From: an uncultured bacterium
Lineage (GTDB): Bacteria > DRYD01
Direction: 5' to 3'
Assembly: GCA_937927985.1 (NCBI GenBank)
Contig: CALFWH010000071.1
Span: forward strand, 1-10,369
DNA length: 10,369 nt
The position numbers were made by a program, and so were the translations under genes. The notes under the pieces are model-generated. The model saw only the letters and a program-made list of their open reading frames with translations, was not told the DNA's origin and did not search any database. This document shows positions 7,439-10,369 of this stretch, in pieces; within the stretch, counting starts at the first letter, position 1; each line of letters begins with the position of its first letter.

Positions 7439-9175
7439 TTATGCGTTACCCATAAATACTACTCTTAGAGCTTCTTCAACGGTAATTATTCCTTCTAATA
7501 CTTTTCTGATTGCATCATCTTGAAGGGTTTTAAAACCTTCTTCTAAAGCAGCTCTTTTTATTTCAGCAGCGCTTCCTCTTCTAAGAATAACTTCTCTTGC
7601 TTTATCGGAAATTATCAATAATTCATGAATACCTGTTCTTCCTTTATATCCTGATCCTTTACATACTTCACAACCTCTACCTTTGTAGAAAACCACTTCT
7701 TCTTCTGTATAAGCTAAACCTATGTCTTTTAAAGCTTCTTTAGGGGGTACATAAGGTTCTTTACAGCTACTACATATAGTTCTTGCTAACCTTTGAGCTA
7801 GTACTCCCACTACTGCTGAAGCAACAAGGAATGGTTCTATTCCCATTTCTATTAATCGAGTTGCAGCAGATGGAGCATCATTTGTGTGTAAAGTGGATAA
7901 TACTAAGTGTCCTGTTAAAGCAGCTTCAACTGCTATCTGAGCTGTTTCGTGATCCCGTATTTCTCCTACCATTATTATATCGGGGTCTTGTCGTAGGAAA
8001 GCACGTAAAGAAGAAGCAAAGGTTACACCTGCTTTAGGATTAACCTGTACCTGATTTATCCCTTGAATCTGATATTCTACAGGATCCTCCACTGTACTTA
8101 TATTAACTGTGCCCTGATTCAATTTATTTAAACAAGCATATAAAGTAGTGGATTTACCTGACCCCGTAGGTCCAGTTACCAAAATCATACCATAAGGCTT
8201 TGCTATTAACCATTCTAATTTCTCTCTTATATCAGGCATAAATCCTAATCTATCCAATCCCAACATAACAGAACTTTTATCAAGTATTCTCATTACAACT
8301 TTTTCACCGTTAACAGTGGGGATAGTAGATACCCGTAAGTCAAAATCTCTTCCTTCGTATTTAAGGTGTATTTTTCCGTCTTGAGGTTTCCTTCTTTCTG
8401 CTATATCCAAAGCGGACATAATTTTTATTCTTGATACCATTGGAGCAAGCAGGTGTTTAGGAATTCTCATTATTTCATGTAATATTCCATCCATTCTATA
8501 TCTAACTACAACTTCTTTAGGCCAGGGTTCAATGTGAATATCTGAAGCTTTATCTGAAATAGCATGGAATATTATTTGATTGACTAATTTGACGATTGGA
8601 GCTTCATCCACCATTTCTTTTAGTTTATCAACAGATAACTCTTCTTCTTCAAGATCACCAATCTCCAAATTAGATAATTCACCAATATCTATTTCAGCTA
8701 TAGAAGAACTAAGATCATCGGTTTCTGCTATTTCAGTACTTCCATATAACTTGTTTATAGCTCTTCTAATATCGCTTTCAGTAGCCATTACAGTTTCGAT
8801 TTCCAAACCTGTTAATAACATTATATCGTCTACTGCGTTAGTATCCAGAGGGTCTAACATAGCTACAACCAATTTGTCACCATCAAATCTTACAGGTACA
8901 GCATTATACCTTTTAGCTATGTTATCAGGTAAAAATTGAGATAATTCGTGTTTTATTTCTATTTCTGATAAATCTACAAATTCGAAACCTAGGTCTTCAG
9001 CTAAAACGCTATAAAGTTCTTTTTCATCTATGTATCCTAATTCTATTAAACATTTATCAAATTCTTTACCTTCCTCTTCTGATTTTTTTTGAGCTTTCTC
9101 AAGTTGTTTTTTTGTTAATAATTCCTTTCTAATTAATAGTTCACCTAATTCTTGTTTTATTTTTTGTTCAAGCAT
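7439..9175 (-). CDS. pilB: PilB/GspE-type IV pilus assembly or type II secretion ATPase
   Basis: This is a hexameric cytoplasmic ATPase that powers extension of type IV pili or the related type II secretion pseudopilus. It has 578 residues, normal for PilB. Residues 1-145 form an MshEN/GspE-N type domain, followed by an acidic linker (about 146-185). The motor domain holds an Asp-box region (DIHIEPWP, 212-219), Walker A GPTGSGKS (335-342), Walker B DPDIIMVGE (397-405) and the His box ending at H430. A zinc-binding tetracysteine follows (C468, C471, C502, C505), typical of extension ATPases rather than PilT. ATG 9175 follows AAGGTG (9186-9181) at good spacing. Arginine codons CGT, CGA and CGG appear here more than in its neighbours. 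It is the first gene of the minus-strand string. No pilC, pilin or secretin genes are visible, so pilus versus secretion cannot be settled; PilB is the likelier name. Confidence 0.94.
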   Translation of the reverse strand: MLEQKIKQELGELLIRKELLTKKQLEKAQKKSEEEGKEFDKCLIELGYIDEKELYSVLAEDLGFEFVDLSEIEIKHELSQFLPDNIAKRYNAVPVRFDGDKLVVAMLDPLDTNAVDDIMLLTGLEIETVMATESDIRRAINKLYGSTEIAETDDLSSSIAEIDIGELSNLEIGDLEEEELSVDKLKEMVDEAPIVKLVNQIIFHAISDKASDIHIEPWPKEVVVRYRMDGILHEIMRIPKHLLAPMVSRIKIMSALDIAERRKPQDGKIHLKYEGRDFDLRVSTIPTVNGEKVVMRILDKSSVMLGLDRLGFMPDIREKLEWLIAKPYGMILVTGPTGSGKSTTLYACLNKLNQGTVNISTVEDPVEYQIQGINQVQVNPKAGVTFASSLRAFLRQDPDIIMVGEIRDHETAQIAVEAALTGHLVLSTLHTNDAPSAATRLIEMGIEPFLVASAVVGVLAQRLARTICSSCKEPYVPPKEALKDIGLAYTEEEVVFYKGRGCEVCKGSGYKGRTGIHELLIISDKAREVILRRGSAAEIKRAALEEGFKTLQDDAIRKVLEGIITVEEALRVVFMGNA

Positions 9176-9180
9176 AGTCT

Positions 9181-9186
9181 CACCTT
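9181..9186 (-). promoter_or_regulatory. Ribosome binding site of pilB
   Basis: AAGGTG on the minus strand lies five bases before ATG 9175 and supports that start. Confidence 0.65.
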
Positions 9187-9191
9187 TCCCA

Positions 9192-9221
9192 TTTTATTTT
9201 GTCTATTTTTTATTTTGACAA
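9192..9221. repeat. Paired 12-bp direct repeat with embedded inverted repeat upstream of pilB
   Basis: TTTTATTTTGTC (9192-9203) recurs as TTTTATTTTGAC (9208-9219), one mismatch apart, with a 16-bp period. The two copies also create an inverted pair, TTGTC (9199-9203) and GACAA (9217-9221), 13 bases apart. On the minus strand TTGTCA (9221-9216), 17 bases and AATAAA (9198-9193) could be read as a weak -35/-10 promoter, but that would start the transcript almost at the ribosome site. The position 17-46 bp ahead of pilB fits an operator or promoter element; the AT-rich context means chance cannot be excluded. Confidence 0.35.
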
Positions 9222-9420
9222 TATTCTTAAAATATCCTTTTAGTTTACAGATATCTATACAAAATCGATTTTAATTTTTTTTCTCAAAATTTTATAGAAT
9301 GCTTTTTGGATAGTTTTTTTATATTTAGCTAGAATCTTGGAAGAAGAGATTTGGAAGGTTTTGGATTTTGAGTTTATTATTTGGTTAAATAGGGGTATGA
9401 TAGAGATCGGGAATGGGTAA

Positions 9421-9511
<91 letters not shown>

Positions 9512-9599
9512 CCATTATTACTATTATTCTTCACATCAATAACTTATCCTACTTTCTTAAAAGGTTTTATCAGAAAAAATGTAGAATTCTTTAGTAACT
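9512..9599. promoter_or_regulatory. Divergent intergenic region between tRNA-Ser and gyrA
   Basis: These 88 bases separate two divergently transcribed genes, so both promoters should lie here or overlap the genes. On the plus strand TAGAAT (9582-9587) matches five of six bases of a -10 box, but I see no matching -35 box 17 bases upstream. No Shine-Dalgarno precedes gyrA. I cannot place the tRNA promoter with confidence. Confidence 0.35.
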
Positions 9600-10369
9600 A
9601 TGACTAAATTACTACTGGAAACTAACTTCGTAGAAGAAATAAAAGAAAGTTATATAGACTACTCCTTAAGTGTATTATTATCAAGAGCTTTACCAGATCT
9701 GAGGGATGGTCTAAAACCAGTACAAAGAAGAATATTATACGCAATGTACGAAATGTCACTTTTACCCAATCATTCTTTTAAAAAATGTGCAAGTATAGTA
9801 GGAGAAGTTTTAGGTAAGTACCATCCACATGGAGATAGCTCAGTTTACGAAGCCTTAGTTAGGATGGCTCAAGATTTTACCTTCAATTATCCTTTAATTT
9901 GGGGACAGGGAAATTTTGGATCCATAGATGGAGATCCACCAGCAGCTTACAGATATACTGAAGCAAAACTAACAGAAATAGGAACCCTAATGCTAAAAGA
10001 TATAGAATACGATACCGTAGATTTTAGACCTAACTTCGATGAATCCACAACTGAACCACTAGTCTTACCATCTGCTTTTCCAAATCTATTAGTCAACGGA
10101 TCAAGTGGAATAGCAGTAGGAATGGTTACAAATATACCCCCTCATAATCTACAAGAAATATGTGATTCCTGCATAAAAATAATAGATAACCCCAAAACAA
10201 CACTAAAAGAAATACTAGAAATCATAAAAGGTCCAGACTTCCCTACAGGAGGTATCGTATATACTTCCAAATTAATAAAATCAATCTATTCCACAGGTAA
10301 AGGAATCCTCAAAATAGAAGGTAAATACAAAATAGAAAAAATCCAAAAAAAAGATTATCTTGTAATTTA
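9600..10369 (+). CDS. gyrA: DNA gyrase subunit A, N-terminal part (cut by window edge)
   Basis: This is the DNA-cleaving subunit of gyrase, which with GyrB introduces negative supercoils. I read 256 open codons from ATG 9600 to the right edge. The topoisomerase IIA breakage-reunion domain begins at once: [20 protein letters not shown], then [30 protein letters not shown] (68-81), [19 protein letters not shown] and [15 protein letters not shown]. The catalytic tyrosine is Y119 in RYTE. Positions matching E. coli Ser83, Ala84 and Asp87 are S80, S81 and E84. An in-frame TAG at 9582 limits the start to 9585 or later, and ATG 9600 is the first start codon. No Shine-Dalgarno is visible. The C-terminal half, including any GyrA box, is missing, so ParC cannot be fully excluded; GyrA is favoured by overall similarity. 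Confidence 0.93.
   Translation, partial: MTKLLLETNFVEEIKESYIDYSLSVLLSRALPDLRDGLKPVQRRILYAMYEMSLLPNHSFKKCASIVGEVLGKYHPHGDSSVYEALVRMAQDFTFNYPLIWGQGNFGSIDGDPPAAYRYTEAKLTEIGTLMLKDIEYDTVDFRPNFDESTTEPLVLPSAFPNLLVNGSSGIAVGMVTNIPPHNLQEICDSCIKIIDNPKTTLKEILEIIKGPDFPTGGIVYTSKLIKSIYSTGKGILKIEGKYKIEKIQKKDYLVI

Larger units (their letters stand above)
9176..9420. other. AT-rich spacer between tRNA-Ser and pilB
   Basis: This 245-bp stretch holds no gene I can support. It contains the repeat pair at 9192-9221, a perfect 12-bp palindrome AAAATCGATTTT at 9261-9272, and no clear stem-and-T-run terminator after the tRNA. The promoter of the minus-strand string should lie here unless it is read through from the tRNA. 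Confidence 0.6.

Noticed and set aside
7783..8939. Plus-strand open frames (7783-8037 and 8580-8939) opposite pilB
   Set aside because: They are antisense to conserved PilB domains; the leucine- and serine-rich translations are what reverse reading of this gene gives.
9261..9420. Intrinsic terminator after the tRNA-Ser
   Set aside because: The A/T runs here lack a GC-paired stem next to a T-run in the minus-strand direction.

Overview
This window is bacterial DNA, strongly AT-rich by eye (roughly one third G+C). Shine-Dalgarno motifs (GAGGAG, AAGGTG) precede several genes. Codons are mostly A/T-ending, and AGA/AGG and ATA are favoured in most genes. Bacterial AccD, a PilB/GspE-type ATPase, GyrA and an AcnA-type aconitase are present. 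These features would suit an AT-rich, possibly thermophilic or deep-branching bacterium, but I cannot assign a genus from sequence alone. I see no phage, transposon, CRISPR or resistance genes.

Layout. From about 9175 down to the left edge, seven genes lie on the minus strand, separated by only 1 to 38 bp, and look like one transcription unit. In transcription order they are: a PilB/GspE-type pilus or secretion ATPase (9175-7439), acetyl-CoA carboxylase carboxyltransferase beta subunit accD (7437-6637), an unrecognised 107-residue protein (6633-6310), an unrecognised TIM-barrel-like protein (6271-5477, TTG start), a family 2 glycosyltransferase (5468-4515), aconitase (4504-1886), and a PAS-like/GGDEF/EAL cyclic-di-GMP enzyme (1871 leftwards, cut by the window edge). 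Upstream of pilB, a 245-bp AT-rich spacer carries a small direct/inverted repeat cluster. Beyond it lies a minus-strand tRNA-Ser(TGA) with an encoded CCA end. Divergent from the tRNA is the first part of gyrA (9600 rightwards, cut by the window edge).

How the genes fit together. The unit mixes surface functions (pilus/secretion motor, glycosyltransferase), a c-di-GMP enzyme and central metabolism (first step of fatty acid synthesis, TCA-cycle aconitase). No single pathway links all seven; the arrangement looks like a housekeeping string, probably held together by translational coupling. The two unrecognised genes in the middle (6310-6633 and 5477-6271) are the best candidates for something undescribed. 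The possible c-di-GMP link between the last gene and the N-terminal domain of the first is the most interesting functional question. I did not find convincing evidence of a complete new system.
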